This document shows positions 33,265 to 44,125 of a DNA stretch of 44,125 nucleotides, one piece after another. The position numbers and the translations under genes were made by a program. The stretch's first letter is position 1. Each line of letters opens with the position of its first letter. Source of the stretch: Ettlia oleoabundans (lineage: Eukaryota; Chlorophyta; Chlorophyceae; Chlamydomonadales); NCBI GenBank assembly GCA_019693395.1, contig JAAMXP010005892.1, positions 1 through 44,125 of the forward strand, written 5' to 3'. The notes beneath the pieces were generated by a model that did no database searches, was not told the DNA's origin, and saw nothing but the letters and a program-made list of their open reading frames with translations.

Positions 33265-36200
33265 ATGCGGGGGTCTGGGGCGAAGGAGGCGGCCCAAGAC
33301 CTGCACAGGCGGGATGGCGCCTCGGCTGATCTCCCGCTGCTGCCGCTTTTCAACGCCGTGCTGCTGCCAGGTGGCATTGTGAGAGTGGTCATCCCGGCAG
33401 GCTGGAGCAAGAGCACTGCACTGGTGCAGCTGCTGCTTGAGCAACGGGGCGGCGAAGTTCTGGTAGCCGCCGTGCCGTACCTGACACCCGGCGGCAATGG
33501 AGCGGGAGGCAGCAAGGGCACGTATGCGGCAACGGTGGGCGGTGGCAGCTTAAACGAGGACGAGGGTGCTGCAGATGAACAGCTGGACTTGGATCGCTTG
33601 CATCACTCTGGAACTGCAGCTAGGGTTTTGCAGATGGCACGGCGCACGCAGGTGACGTATGCACACCCCTTGGGCGGGAAGCTCCTTCGCAAATGTGGCA
33701 GCGCCTGTCAGACCTCTGCCGTGCCCTGGCCTGGTTTACATCGCTGCATCGTTCCTTGATGGAAAACATCACAAAACCTTATCAGATATTGCTCCTGCAT
33801 GTAATGGCGTGCATGCTGCTGCGGCCCACTTTCAGCCAGCCATGTGCACCCAGCCCACCCACCCTGGTCTGCCATCGTCACTTTGCGTTGTGCCCTTAAT
33901 CACTCGCAAAATCGCTGCAGTCTGGCGGCTGGACTGTGACGCTCGAGGGGCGCTGCCGTGTGCGAATCCGCAGTGTGCACCTCAGCAGCCGGCCGCCGCA
34001 GGAGCACTATGAGGCATCTGTAGAGCAGCTGGACTACTTTGCTGGCGCCAGCTCAGCAGCCAGCTCAGCCACAGTCAGCGCCACGGCAGCCAGGGAGCAG
34101 GAGGATCTGTCGCAGCAGCTGCTCAAGGTGCGAGAAGACCGGGCTTTGCAGGCCGCTCTGCCCTGCTTATCGGTTGTCAGCTTATGAAGCTTATCTGGGC
34201 CTCTCATTTCATTATGCACAGCACTGAGTTGGACACCCTGGGGCGGCCGATCCCTGGACACAAAGCCGACCCGTGCCTGCTTTGCGCAGAGCTCTGCAAG
34301 GAAAGTAGCTGTGACTCGAACATTCACATCTGTCCAGTTGACTTGAATGTCTCACAAATTGAATTTAAGTGCCACTGTGCCGGCCTGCAGGGCACACAGC
34401 GCCTTTTTGTCCTGATACAGGGCGAGGGCGAGGGGTGGGGGGCAGCAGCACGCGTGGCACGTGCGCTGGCGCAGCAGGGTCCAGCCCGCATGTCTGATGT
34501 GCTTGGGTCGCTGGTTGCCCGTGCTTTGCCTGACCGCCTTGGTCTACTTGGGGAGCTGGATGTGACTGAGCGCCTGCAGGTGAGCGCCTGCATAGGCTGC
34601 TGATTGTGTTGGCGGCGGGTTGATCATAAATTGTTGTGGTAAAGGAGGGAGCAAGGCAGGGCAGGGCCAGAGAAGGTGCAATGGCTTGGCAGCTGGTTGC
34701 ATTGTAGGGAGAAAGGTTGCAGTTCTTTTGCTGGCTCTGCGACGCCTTCCGCGGCCAGCTATTGAATACCGCATTGCTGGCTTCTGTGCCACTGCTGGTG
34801 CTAATGCCGCAGCTGGTGGTTCCGCTGCTAAATGAGATGCTAGAGATGGCGGAGAAAGCGGCGGCAGGCGGTTCCTCGGGTAGTAGCCGTGGCCGCACTA
34901 GGCGCAGCAGCCGCTTGGGCGGCAACCGGGCACTGCGTCTGCCTCCTGGGTTGTTGGCGGATGAACAAGGGGAGGAGGAAGAAGAGGAGGAGGACAGTAA
35001 GCGGGAGCTGGCGGCACTCATGGAGAAACTGAAGGTGGGGCCTGCTGTTGGGTGCCTGAAGGGAATTTGGCGTAACCTCATTCGGTGTGATGGTCTCTCT
35101 AAGCAGGGTGTCTTTGCCAGGCACCAACCCCTTCGCTTTCTCATGTGTGACGTGAATTTGTTTACAACAACTACTTTCCGCCCCTTGCCCTGCCTTCCTC
35201 CCGCAGGCAGCTAGCCCCCCTTCCGAGGTGCTTCGCACAGCTCAGCGCGAGTACAAGCGCCTGCAACGCGGCAGTGACCAGCACCCAGGTGCTTTGCCTT
35301 GCCAACTTCTTGCGCCTGCCATGGCTCTACTGCTGCTAGTCTATATATGCAGCCATGGCTGCTGCTCCAAGTCTGTTGTCACCTGCATTCTCACCACCTG
35401 AAAGCATTGTTTCCAGCTGCTGATCGGCGCTTTTAGGATGTTCTTCTTGAGGCATATCCAGCCTGGTGCATAACAGAGTGCCCAAATACCTGTCATTTGA
35501 CAAGGTATCACAATCATAGCGTTAGTGAGTCGCTTAGCGCCCACCTGCCTATTGCTTGCAGGCTACAGCATGTCCCTAACCTACCTAGAAACCCTGGCTG
35601 ACCTGCCTTGGAATCGGCACTCCGGCCAGCAAGCAGCACAGCCTCCCAAAGGTCCAGAGGGTTCAGACACGCAGCAGTCGCGGCTGGCTATGGCGCTGCC
35701 GTCACCTGCGGGTATATCGTCGGCCAAGGGCCAATGGCAGTTGCCGCTGGATGCAGTGCGGCAGCGGCTGGATGAGGCACATTATGGGCTGGAGAAGGTG
35801 AAGGAACGCATCGTGCAATACGTGGCAGTACAGCGGCTAAGGTGCGGCATTCAGCTCCGCACATTGTGACGACGCTTTCGACGTCCATAATTGGCATGAT
35901 CTGCATGCGCGCTGCTCATAATCGCATGTATGATGTGGCACTGGTTCGACGGTTCGTCTCATGGTATTGCATTGGGTGTTGCTGGTTAAGCCATGTCTTG
36001 TTTGTTGCTGCGCTATTGCGACCATGCAGGGGCTGGGATGCGCGTGCGCCCATCCTGTGCTTCATCGGCCCACCGGGTGTGGGCAAGACCTCACTGGCAC
36101 GCTCTATTGCAGGTAGAGCTCACTGTGCCTGGTGATGGGAATGGGGCATTCTAAGCTAGCGCCAGCCTGGTTGCAGCCCGCAAGTGTTTGACTCATAGCC

Positions 36201-39200
36201 GAGCCTTATGCCTCACACCTGTTCTGCAAAACTCTGCATACATTTGTGCTCCCCTGCTGTTCCTCAACTAGACCCTTCTCCATCCCACGCCTGCTTGCCT
36301 GCTTGCTTGCCTGCTTATCCCTGCAGAGGTTCTGGGTCGCCCTTTCCAACGCATCAGTCTTGGTGGTGTGCGGGACGAGGCGGAGATACGGGGCCACCGC
36401 CGCACATACATTGGCGCCATGCCAGGTCAGCTGCTGGCAGCCTGCACGAGCTGGTTGGCACTTCAAGGCCGACAGAGTTCTGTCTGGACAACATTACGCC
36501 TGGCTGGTTTGCCATGGTTGAATTGCCAAAAACATATTGCTGCAACAATGGCGCTGGCTTAGATTACAAACCTCATCGTCGCTGTGATGTTTGTTGAATT
36601 TCCCTTCCGTTTTGTGTTCACCCCTGCAGGCCGCATGATCCAGGCACTACGCAAGGCGGGTGTGCGGGACCCACTGCTGCTCCTGGATGAGGTGGATAAG
36701 ATGGGGCGGGATGCAGCACGTGGAGACCCCTCAGCGGCACTGCTCGAGGCAAGTGGGGGTGCAGCGTGCTGGCACCATGCTGCGGAGCTACCTGGCGTCA
36801 GTGTTCCTATGGTTCATCACCCGTGCATCCCCGGCATTGGCAACCGGGAAAACCAGAATCGCGTCTGCAGTAGGGTTGCACCTTTCTTGCTCACCAAGCT
36901 CCCATTTCGCACGATCTTCAAACACCGCCTTTGACCAGCTCACTCAACAGTAGCATCTCTTGGCCACCCCATGCCCCACCATGTAGCTTGTGCTCATGCA
37001 GGTTCTTGACCCCGAGCAAAACACTGCCTTCGTTGACACCTACCTTGGTCTACCCTTTGACCTGTCGGCCTGCCTCTTTGTGGCGACCGCCAACCGGGGG
37101 TCGGACATCCCACCACCGCTGCTGGACCGGCTGGAGGTGGTGCACCTGGGGGGATACACACGGGAGGAGAAGGTGGGTGGGCACCCCTGCTGGTCTGAAC
37201 TACTGGCTGCTGTGGTGGAAGCTATTCCAGATTTTCACGCATTGTTGGGTTTGGCACCTGCCGATGGGCCACCAAGGCTTGAGATGCATGCTTTTCAACT
37301 TGCAAGACTTACTCTGAAGTGAACACAGGCAAAGCATTGACGTGAGCGATGTATCATTTATCGACCTGAGCAAAAAACCCGCCTGCATCTACCCGTGGCC
37401 CACCTTCGTACTATGCTGGACTCCCCTGCCCGACAAGCGACCCATGATATGTCTATGCAGGTGCACATTGGTGAGCGGCACCTCATCCCACGTTTGCTGG
37501 CGGAGCATGGGTTGCACCAGGGCCAGCTCGTCTTCCCGCCAGGTGCGGTGGGCGACGGGCTGGGGGCAATTCCTGCACTGATTGGGTAGCAGGCAGCACC
37601 CTGTCTGGTCTGGAGACGGGCAGAGGCGATTTCAAGCAGGGGCTAGCAGCCTGGTTTTGCAAGGAAAGAGCCATTTGGCCTGCTTGCATGGCTCAGCCAG
37701 TGACAGTCGGCAGGTGCTGACATAGGAAGGGAACCGCCTGCCGCCACATACTGCCCTGCCTCACCCACGCACTATCAATAAATCTAGTCACTATCTCGTT
37801 CGGCCATAATGGTTAGAGTCCAGGCACCTCAAGCAACCCAGTCTTCTATCCAGCACCTTGCCTCAGGGTTCTATTGTCTTTTCGCACCGTGACTGCCACT
37901 CATGCAGATACGGTGAGGAGCATGATCGAGGGGTGGACTCGTGAGGCTGGTGTGCGCAGCCTGGCTCGCGCGTTGGCGGCAGTGTGTCGCCATGTGGCCG
38001 TGCAGGTGGTACAGCGGCAGGAGGAGTTGCTGAAGAGCGGCGGAGACCTCGATCCCCTTGGCAGCATTGAAGACAGCAGCGGTGGTATTGGTAGGGGCAA
38101 GCAGCCGGTTCCGCTGCCGCTGCCTGCTCCCTTTGAAGAGGAGGCCCGGGGCGATGCCGGGGCAGCTGCAACACAGCAGTTCGCGTCTCCTGTGCCGGCA
38201 TCAGCCACCGCGACAGCAGCGAGGACCACGCGCACCGAAGGCATCAGCTGGCAAAACAGCAGCAGCAGTGGCGGCGGGGCAGGGCCGCAGCTGCAGCTGC
38301 AGATGCCCGCAGGCAATGCCAGCACCAATTTGTGGGTGCAACTCGCACCGTTGGCCATCGCTGCCGGCTTGGGCGGTGCTGGGGGCAGTACACCTATTGT
38401 AGGGGCAGCCATTGGCGGTTACCCTTGGCCGCGGCTGCCGGAGCCGGTACCCAGCCGATTTCCGAAAGCAATGTCGCAAGCAACAGCCCCCAGCGCCTCC
38501 ATCGAATGCAGCTGTTCACAGCGCAAGCATCAGGGCTGGTTTGCCTGGCTGCGCTGGCCCTGGAATGACAGCTCAGCTGAGCAGCAGCCGCACCACGAGG
38601 CTTGCAGCAACGCAGCCTCTGCTACGCAGTGCTCCTGTGCTGGCGCTTGCAGCGACCACGACTGTTGCTGCGGAATGGGGTCTGCCCATGAGCAGACGGC
38701 CTCCACAGTGGTATGGGCACGGGAGGGCGGCCTTGCGGCAGACAGCCGTAGCTGGGAGCAAAGCTGGAGACAATCGGCAGCCACCACTCCATCAGCCAGG
38801 GCAGATGGGCCACGCCTTTGCGGCCCCGGCAGCATGCAAGTCATTGCCTCAACGCCGCAGCTTGCCGCGACCACCGCTACAGGTATGGCATCCACTGCAG
38901 GGGGCTGGCAAGCTGCCACTGCTGGAGCGGATGATCCTCCTGACTACAGCCGCCCTACTGCCTCTACCTCGGGGCCCCACCCGTGGCAGAACCAGTGGAG
39001 GACCTCACACCTGCTTGCCAGTGACCTGGATGGGCTGCAAGAGGCCAATGCAATTCGACCGCTGCCGCCTCACCCACACCAGCGGCAGGTGGTGGTGGAT
39101 GAAGCTCTGCTGGTGGAAGTACTGGGCCCGCGCCGTTTTGAGTGCCACAGCGTTGCAGGTGTGTCTGTGCTGCCTGCGCTTGCGTGCCTCTTGCCTGCGC

Positions 39201-41020
39201 CTCCTGCTCCCTGGTCTTTGCCGCTAACACCTGCATATCTACGTGACTGCCTTTTATGTTGCCATGCACTCCAATGTGTAGCCACCATAATCAGCCACCC
39301 CTGCCATTGCTGCTTGCGACTTAAACATCAAGGTGGCATGCTATTTCTCGTGTGTTCCCATTCTTTATACCCTCATTGGCCCAGACCCCCAACCTGCCTA
39401 CCGCCTGCTGCAGAGCGTGTGGCTGCTCCCGGCACTGCCGCGGGGCTGGTGTGGACGGCGGTGGGCGGCAAGGTGCAATACATTGAGTGCATGTGTGTGG
39501 GAACCACGTCCTCTTTTGGAGGCTCAGGCAGCAGGGCGAGCGGGCAGCTCACGCTGACAGGTGTGTGCCCCCTGTGCTGCTGGTGCATGCACGCCTGGCT
39601 GGTTGACGCACGCTTGGACGTCCTGCTTAGCAACTTCTGTGTACAAAGCAGCCGGCATATAACGCAGCTGTGATAGCACTCGTGTTGATTTGTTTATGGC
39701 ATGCCTTAGCACATGCTTCAATGTGTACCTAATGGCGATGGCGTGCAGGCCAGCTGGGTGAGGTGCTGGAAGAAAGTGCGCGCATCGCGCTGTCCTGGGT
39801 GCGAGCACATGCCGCCGCTCTAGGCCTACCAGGCGACTCCTCCTGCCCCTCACGCAAGTGGGATGTACACATTCACCTGCCGGCAGGTGTGCCCTTTTGA
39901 TTGCCAGCTGCTTGCTTCTTCACCCTGTGAAACCCCCTACCCGTGTGCTCAAGTGGCGTGGCACCTAACGCCGTCATTGGGCAACCTGACCTGGCCTGGC
40001 GCTAGCTGGCATTGCAACTGGGAAGTCCTGTCCCTCCTGCTGCAATGCGCGTCAACTCTGTGTGCCGGCCCTAAGCTCGCTGCGCTATGCCGCCATCATC
40101 ACATTTCGTCTTGCAGGAGCTGTGCCCAAGGATGGACCCTCTGCCGGCATCACTCTGGCAGTTGCCCTGGTGTCTCTCTTCACTGAGAGATGTGTGCGAT
40201 CGGATGTTGCCATGACAGGTGGGTGAACGGCTGGCTGGCTGGCTGGCTGGGTAACAAGGGTGGAAGCTGTGCATGGCTGGGTTTCAGCTGGTCTGGGTGA
40301 GTGCTGTTGCCTGGGTAGGGGCTGCCAAGCATTGTTCCAGCACCCAGGCAGGATTAGACGCTACAATGCGGTGGGCATTTGCAGGTTGCAAACTTGCTCC
40401 ACCCCACACGCAGGTCCCCCCCCGCTTATCCCTCACGTTTCCCCAGTCACGCTCCATGCCGCCCTTACACCGCTGATTGCAATCCCATCCATGTTTCTGC
40501 GTTTTGGCCTGCCCCTGAAATGCTTCATGCCTGCCTGCGCAACCTGTCTCCCGCTGGTGTGCGCTGCAGGGGAACTGACGCTGCGGGGCCTGGTGCTGCC
40601 GGTGGGCGGCATCAAGGAGAAGCTGCTGGCGGCACAGGCAGCAGGCATGGCGCGCGTGCTGGTTCCCTCACGCAACATGCCTGATGTGCAGGTGGGTGCT
40701 GCGAGAAGGGCTGTGCGAGGGGTGTGAGGGAGATGGCTCTCATGGAGGGCGGGTTGTGTAATAAGGGTATTCTGTGCCGCTGCTTCTTCCCATGTTGTTG
40801 TCACGTGGCATGTGTGTTTTGGTCAACTGCCCTTCCTCCGTGACTGCACCAGCCACCAGCTCTGGCCAGTTCCCCTCCCACGCTTTCACAGGCGGACGTT
40901 TCTGCTGAAGTGCGGCAGGCGCTGGAGGTGGTGCCCTGCCAGCGGCTGGAGGATGTGTTGCAGGCTGCTTTCGATCCACCCCTTGTGCTGAAGCAGCAGC
41001 CGCTGTTGGCGCGGTTGTAG
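33265..41020 (+). CDS. LON2: Peroxisomal Lon protease (LON2 type)
   Basis: ATP-dependent serine protease for matrix protein quality control. Seventeen exons, 1269 residues, phase kept throughout: 33265-33651, 33921-34127, 34391-34579, 34813-35034, 35207-35288, 35562-35841, 36030-36112, 36327-36425, 36630-36748, 37002-37172, 37461-37542, 37908-39158, 39414-39560, 39749-39886, 40117-40218, 40570-40691, 40892-41020. The Lon N-domain opens [14 protein letters not shown]. The AAA+ module has Walker [10 protein letters not shown] (469-477), Walker [10 protein letters not shown] and [20 protein letters not shown]. The protease domain has Ser1161 in KDGPSAG and Lys1204 in GGIKEK, 43 residues apart as in known Lon. 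The C-terminal ARL is a PTS1 peroxisome signal. Exon 9 ends at a GC donor (GAG|GCAAGT). A low-complexity insertion of about 330 residues in exon 12 separates the AAA+ and protease domains, making it far longer than plant LON2 (about 890). The acceptor of exon 3 could instead be 34421. Confidence 0.96.
40229..40251 (+). repeat. CTGG tetranucleotide repeat in a LON2 intron
   Basis: Five tandem CTGG units lie just inside intron 15 of the Lon gene. Confidence 0.8.
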
Positions 41021-41677
41021 CTGGTTGCAGTCGTGGCTGCGCATTGCAAGGCTGACACCGCCTTTCTGTGGCGGAACCCACCAAGACTGCCCTGGCCGCA
41101 AGTTGGCTGATGCAGTGAGAGTGAATCTATTTCAAAGTAACCCGTTTATTGACCCACCAGCGTCTTCATGGCCGACCATCAGGCAATCCTCCTTGTATCA
41201 AAGAGCCATGCATTTTCTGTAGTTTTCGCGTCTCCCTGGCATTTTCCCTAGCATTTTCCATACGGTCGTCGTCATGTCCATGTTTGCTCACTTCCAGCAG
41301 TTTTGCTTCTTTGCGGCACCTCAACAGTGTGCATATCTCTTAGCCCGTAACCTTAGTTCATTGCCTTCGGTGGCATTTGCTCAACCCCGGGATAAAGGCA
41401 CCAATTACGTGCATTGTCGCCAAGTAGCATGCCGGCTTGAGGCGCAGTGTGTGCCATGTGGGCCTTGTCCTGTTTATGTTACAGTCTCAATTTGCTTTAA
41501 AAAACCATCCCAGACGGCACATGCCGCATATACATTTTTTCATGTAAATGGACTTCCCCTTCTGAGCTGGCGGCACGTGCCAGGCGGTGTCCCCAGAGCA
41601 GAGGCCTGGCTGGCACCTGGTCCTTTCGCGACGCGCTCTGTTTCACTACACCGCGATGTGTGTGTAGTTTGGTCTAG
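41021..41677. other. Gap between LON2 and BTB gene
   Basis: No gene recognised. It should hold the 3' UTR of LON2 and the promoter of the BTB gene. Around 41230-41265 the word CATTTTCC occurs twice. Confidence 0.5.
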
Positions 41678-43081
41678 ATGTCCAAGCGCGGTCGCAAGCT
41701 GGAACAGCAGGTATTCTCAAGCGACCTGCCGAGATGCAGGTTGCGTCTGCCCGCTTCATGCTGAGAACTACCGTGCAACGGCGTTTCAGCATGTATGTCG
41801 CCTGCCTCTGCACCGGTGTTCCTGCGCTGCGCACCTTCCCGGTTCACCGCCCGCCGCCTGCTACTCCGCACACCTCACAACCTCATCTGTGCTGCTGCAA
41901 GCCTACCCATTGCAGAACCCCACCAGCACCGCTGCTGAAATCGTAAAGTCAATGTAGGCGGCCAGATGTTCTGGACAATGCGCATGACCCTCACCTCACA
42001 CGACCACATGCTGCGCCGCCTGTTTGCTGACGGGGAAGAGCAGGGCATGGAGGGCACACACATGAGGGATGCAGAAGGCAATGTGTTTATTGACAGGTCC
42101 GCGTGCAGCAATTTTGAGTTTTATATCATAGTCTATGTGTCTGCAAATGATTGGGCATGCTCAACGTGGTGCACCTGTTGTACGCCTCCACCTGACGTGG
42201 GCTGTTTAAACTGACTCGGATACAGAGACCCCCGATGGTTCCAGACTGTTCTCAATTTCTTGCGCGACGCATGGGTGCCGCTGCCACCCACAGTGCACGA
42301 GCGGCAGCAGCTGCGGCAGGAGGCTCGTTTGTTATATGGTGGAGGCAAGTGCGACGCAAGTTGCGAGCTTGCAAGGGAAGTAGCTTAGGCCCACAGCTGC
42401 CGGTTTCTTATTGCACCGTGATACGCCTATGTGGATTGCCCTGGGTTCACTGTCAAATCCACACAGGCACTGTGGACATGCTCCGTGGATTAAGGCACTG
42501 TGGACAGCAACTGCAACCCAAGGGTGGTGGGTGCATCCTGAACTTTCAACAATGGCTGGTATCTGGCACGGCATTTCAATTACCAGAATGGTATGCAGTG
42601 TGCTGTTTTGCCATTACCTGCAGGGTCTAATAGCGCTGGTGGAGAAGGCCGACGTAAATAGCGTTGGTCAGCGGATGCAGTGGGATGGCATGCAAATGCC
42701 TAGCAAGGAAACAATAGCCAGGTAGTTTGCTCACCATTGCCCCAACCGGGTGCCAACAAATTCACGGATTGTTGATTCTGCACCCTCAGAGGAGCCTGCA
42801 AATATCAAACACGACCTCAGTGATCTGGAACAAAGCGGCTTTCAACCGTGTGAATGTGTTTCTACTACTCTACTACCAATGTGCAGCGAACATGCAACAA
42901 CTCTTCTTGCCAAGCTGGAAGCGCTGTCTACTGCAATGACTGGTGTACGCGATGAAGTGGCGGGCTTACCAGACAACGAGCAAGCTGTGGAAGAGTTGGG
43001 ACGCATTGGGCGGCGTCTGTCCTCTGTCAGGCGCATTGTGGCTGCGGCACATGATGTGGATGATGAGAACGATAGCTACTG
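41678..43081 (+). CDS. BTB/T1 (KCTD-like) domain protein
   Basis: Protein with a potassium-channel-tetramerisation type BTB domain (BTB_2), as in KCTD adaptors of cullin-3 ubiquitin ligases. Exons: 41678-41710, 41916-42096, 42226-42379, 42624-42721 (or shorter) and about 42790-43081. Start MSKRGRKLEQQ joins NPTSTAAEIVK. The domain then reads VNVGGQMFWTMRMTLTSHDH, MLRRLFADGEEQG, GNVFIDRDPRWFQTVLNFLR. One base is missing near 41948 between EIVK and VNVGG; without it the phase-0 frame stops at once, with it all later joins fit. The third exon probably ends at GAA|GTAGCT (42379), giving ELAREGLIALVEKADVN. The last exon is acidic and helical (LLAKLEALSTAMTGVRDEVA, VEELGRIGRRLSSV) and ends DDENDSY. 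The junction between the last two exons is unresolved: the simple donor at 42722 is out of phase with it. Domain call is strong. Confidence 0.83.
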
Positions 43082-43963
43082 ACGTACTCTGGTGAGGGTT
43101 GTAAGGCTTGAACAGTAGATGTTGGAGCCCGTGCTCAAGCTTGTCCTTCTAACTTGAGCACAATAGCTGCACGCATGCTGAAGTACTGATTGGTGACTAG
43201 GTGCATGGGTGGCAACAAGGCCATGAGTGCAAGTCCGAGTTGGCTATCTAGGCTCCCCTGCCACAGGTCCAGCTGGCCTACAACACGAGGGCTTAATAAT
43301 GTAGCAAAATGGCGGCACTGACGGGGCGGTACATAAGATTTAGCCCAATTTTACGTCAACCGGCAACACGAGCCAGGCAAGGAGGTCAGATGCGGCAATA
43401 TTAAGAGCCCTGTTTCTCGGTCACACACCTTTAGTCCTGCTTACACCAAAGCAGCCATGCGGTGGATTCGCAACCTAGTTGGTTAGGAATGCCAGCGCTT
43501 TGTGGTGCACGGTCTGCATCAGTACGCCTCGCGACCACTGTTGGTGTTACACAGTTTGCGTCAGTATGCCCGACGGACGTTGTTTGGTGCTGCACACTAT
43601 GCATTGTTGATCAGTACGCATGATGGGTACGCTGAAGCACGCACGGTGCCCAGTGCCAACACAATCGTTTGGAAGGGGCAAAGCAAAAAGGCTACTAACT
43701 TCCTCTCAAATGGGTTTTATCTGCTGCTTCTGCTGTTGTCTTACACCCGTGTACGTCATAATTGACGACAGGCCCTGGGCCGGCACACAAACCAGGAAAG
43801 ATACGCCGAAACGAGACATGAGGGAGAGAGAAAACCCACGAGGTGCCACACGAGACCGCTACGCTTGGGTGCGGTTGCCGGGATGTCGGCTGAGGGCTGA
43901 CTGACTGAGGGATGTTACAGAGTCTGCGCCAGGATACCCGCTGGCGGGGAGGTACAATCAGAC
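43082..43963. other. Gene-free right-hand region
   Basis: No gene recognised. A TGTAA at 43100-43104, 19 bases after the BTB stop, could be its poly(A) signal. A three-copy imperfect tandem repeat lies at 43504-43628 (listed separately). Confidence 0.5.
43504..43628 (+). repeat. Three imperfect tandem copies of a 39-43 bp unit
   Basis: Copies begin GGTG at 43504, 43543 and 43586. Each has a TGCACA-like word, then a (C/G/A)(A/G)TCAGTA(C/T)GC core, then a TTG(T)TT-like end. Similarity is clear to the eye but imperfect. Confidence 0.6.
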
Positions 43964-44125
43964 ATGAATGAATGAATGAATGAATGAACGAATGAATGAA
44001 TGAATGAACGAATGAATGAATGAATGAACGAATGAATGAATGAACGAATGAATGAATGAATGAACGAACGAACGAACGAACGAACGAACGAACGAACGAA
44101 CGAACGAACGAACGAACGAACGAAC
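43964..44125 (+). repeat. GAAT/GAAC tetranucleotide array
   Basis: A microsatellite filling the last 160 bases. The order is five GAAT, GAAC, four GAAT, GAAC, four GAAT, GAAC, three GAAT, GAAC, four GAAT, then sixteen pure GAAC units to the window edge, so the array may continue beyond it. Confidence 0.97.

Noticed and set aside
37790..37860. Possible tRNA in a LON2 intron (GGCCATAATGGTTAGAGTCC)
   Set aside because: Only an A-box-like word is present; there is no B box or acceptor stem.
42371..42382. GC donor at 42342 (GGAG|GCAAGT) ending the third BTB exon
   Set aside because: It leaves phase 1 and the next exon then hits a stop; the GTAGCT donor at 42380 keeps phase 0.
43440..43500. Possible tRNA (ATTCGCAACC next to TTGGTTAGG)
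   Set aside because: The box-like words are in the wrong order and lack key bases; no cloverleaf can be drawn.

Overview
This is nuclear DNA from a eukaryote, most likely a chlorophyte green alga of the Chlorella/Coccomyxa (trebouxiophyte) kind. Genes are cut by many short introns with TGCAG-type acceptors. Coding sequence is rich in Ala, Gln and Ser homopolymers. The gene content is plant-like and plastid-bearing: a plastid ribosomal protein bL34, a RAF2-like Rubisco assembly factor, a peroxisomal Lon protease with a PTS1 tail and a plant-type RING-H2 protein. I rebuilt 14 genes by matching conserved protein motifs to splice sites and checking that codon phase carries across each junction. 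No tRNA, rRNA, transposon, CRISPR or operon structure was seen.

Layout: 1-1356 (-) RING-H2 ubiquitin ligase, running off the left edge; 1886-3356 (-) adenosine-specific-kinase family protein with damaged reading frame; 3935-5662 (-) leucine-rich-repeat protein; 6114-7971 (+) RRM/RS splicing factor; 8452-11700 (-) ELMO-domain protein with a Gln-rich N-terminal half; 12244-12803 (-) small single-pass membrane protein; 13274-20475 (+) very long Sfi1-like, centrin-binding-type protein; 20864-21908 (-) complex I subunit NDUFB10; 22188-22984 (+) PIG-Y, a GPI-anchor synthesis subunit; 23907-28450 (+) Ala/Pro/Lys-rich nuclear-type protein with a C-terminal winged-helix-like block; 29094-31526 (-) RAF2-like pterin-dehydratase-fold protein; 31640-32706 (+) plastid bL34; 33265-41020 (+) LON2 peroxisomal Lon; 41678-43081 (+) BTB/T1 (KCTD-like) protein; then about 0.9 kb without genes and a GAAT/GAAC tetranucleotide array to the right edge.

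The genes are mostly unrelated housekeeping functions. Several sit head to head on short shared promoters: RAF2-like/bL34 on 113 bp (both plastid biogenesis), NDUFB10/PIG-Y on 279 bp, LRR/RRM and membrane protein/Sfi1-like. Two points recur. GC-AG introns are more frequent than expected (four clear cases among about 75 introns). Single missing bases break otherwise conserved reading frames in the adenosine-kinase-family gene and the BTB gene, so either the assembly has indel errors or these genes are decaying. I found no convincing new multi-gene system. The items most worth following are the prokaryote-type adenosine kinase family gene in an algal nucleus, the large insertion in Lon, and the winged-helix-like protein.
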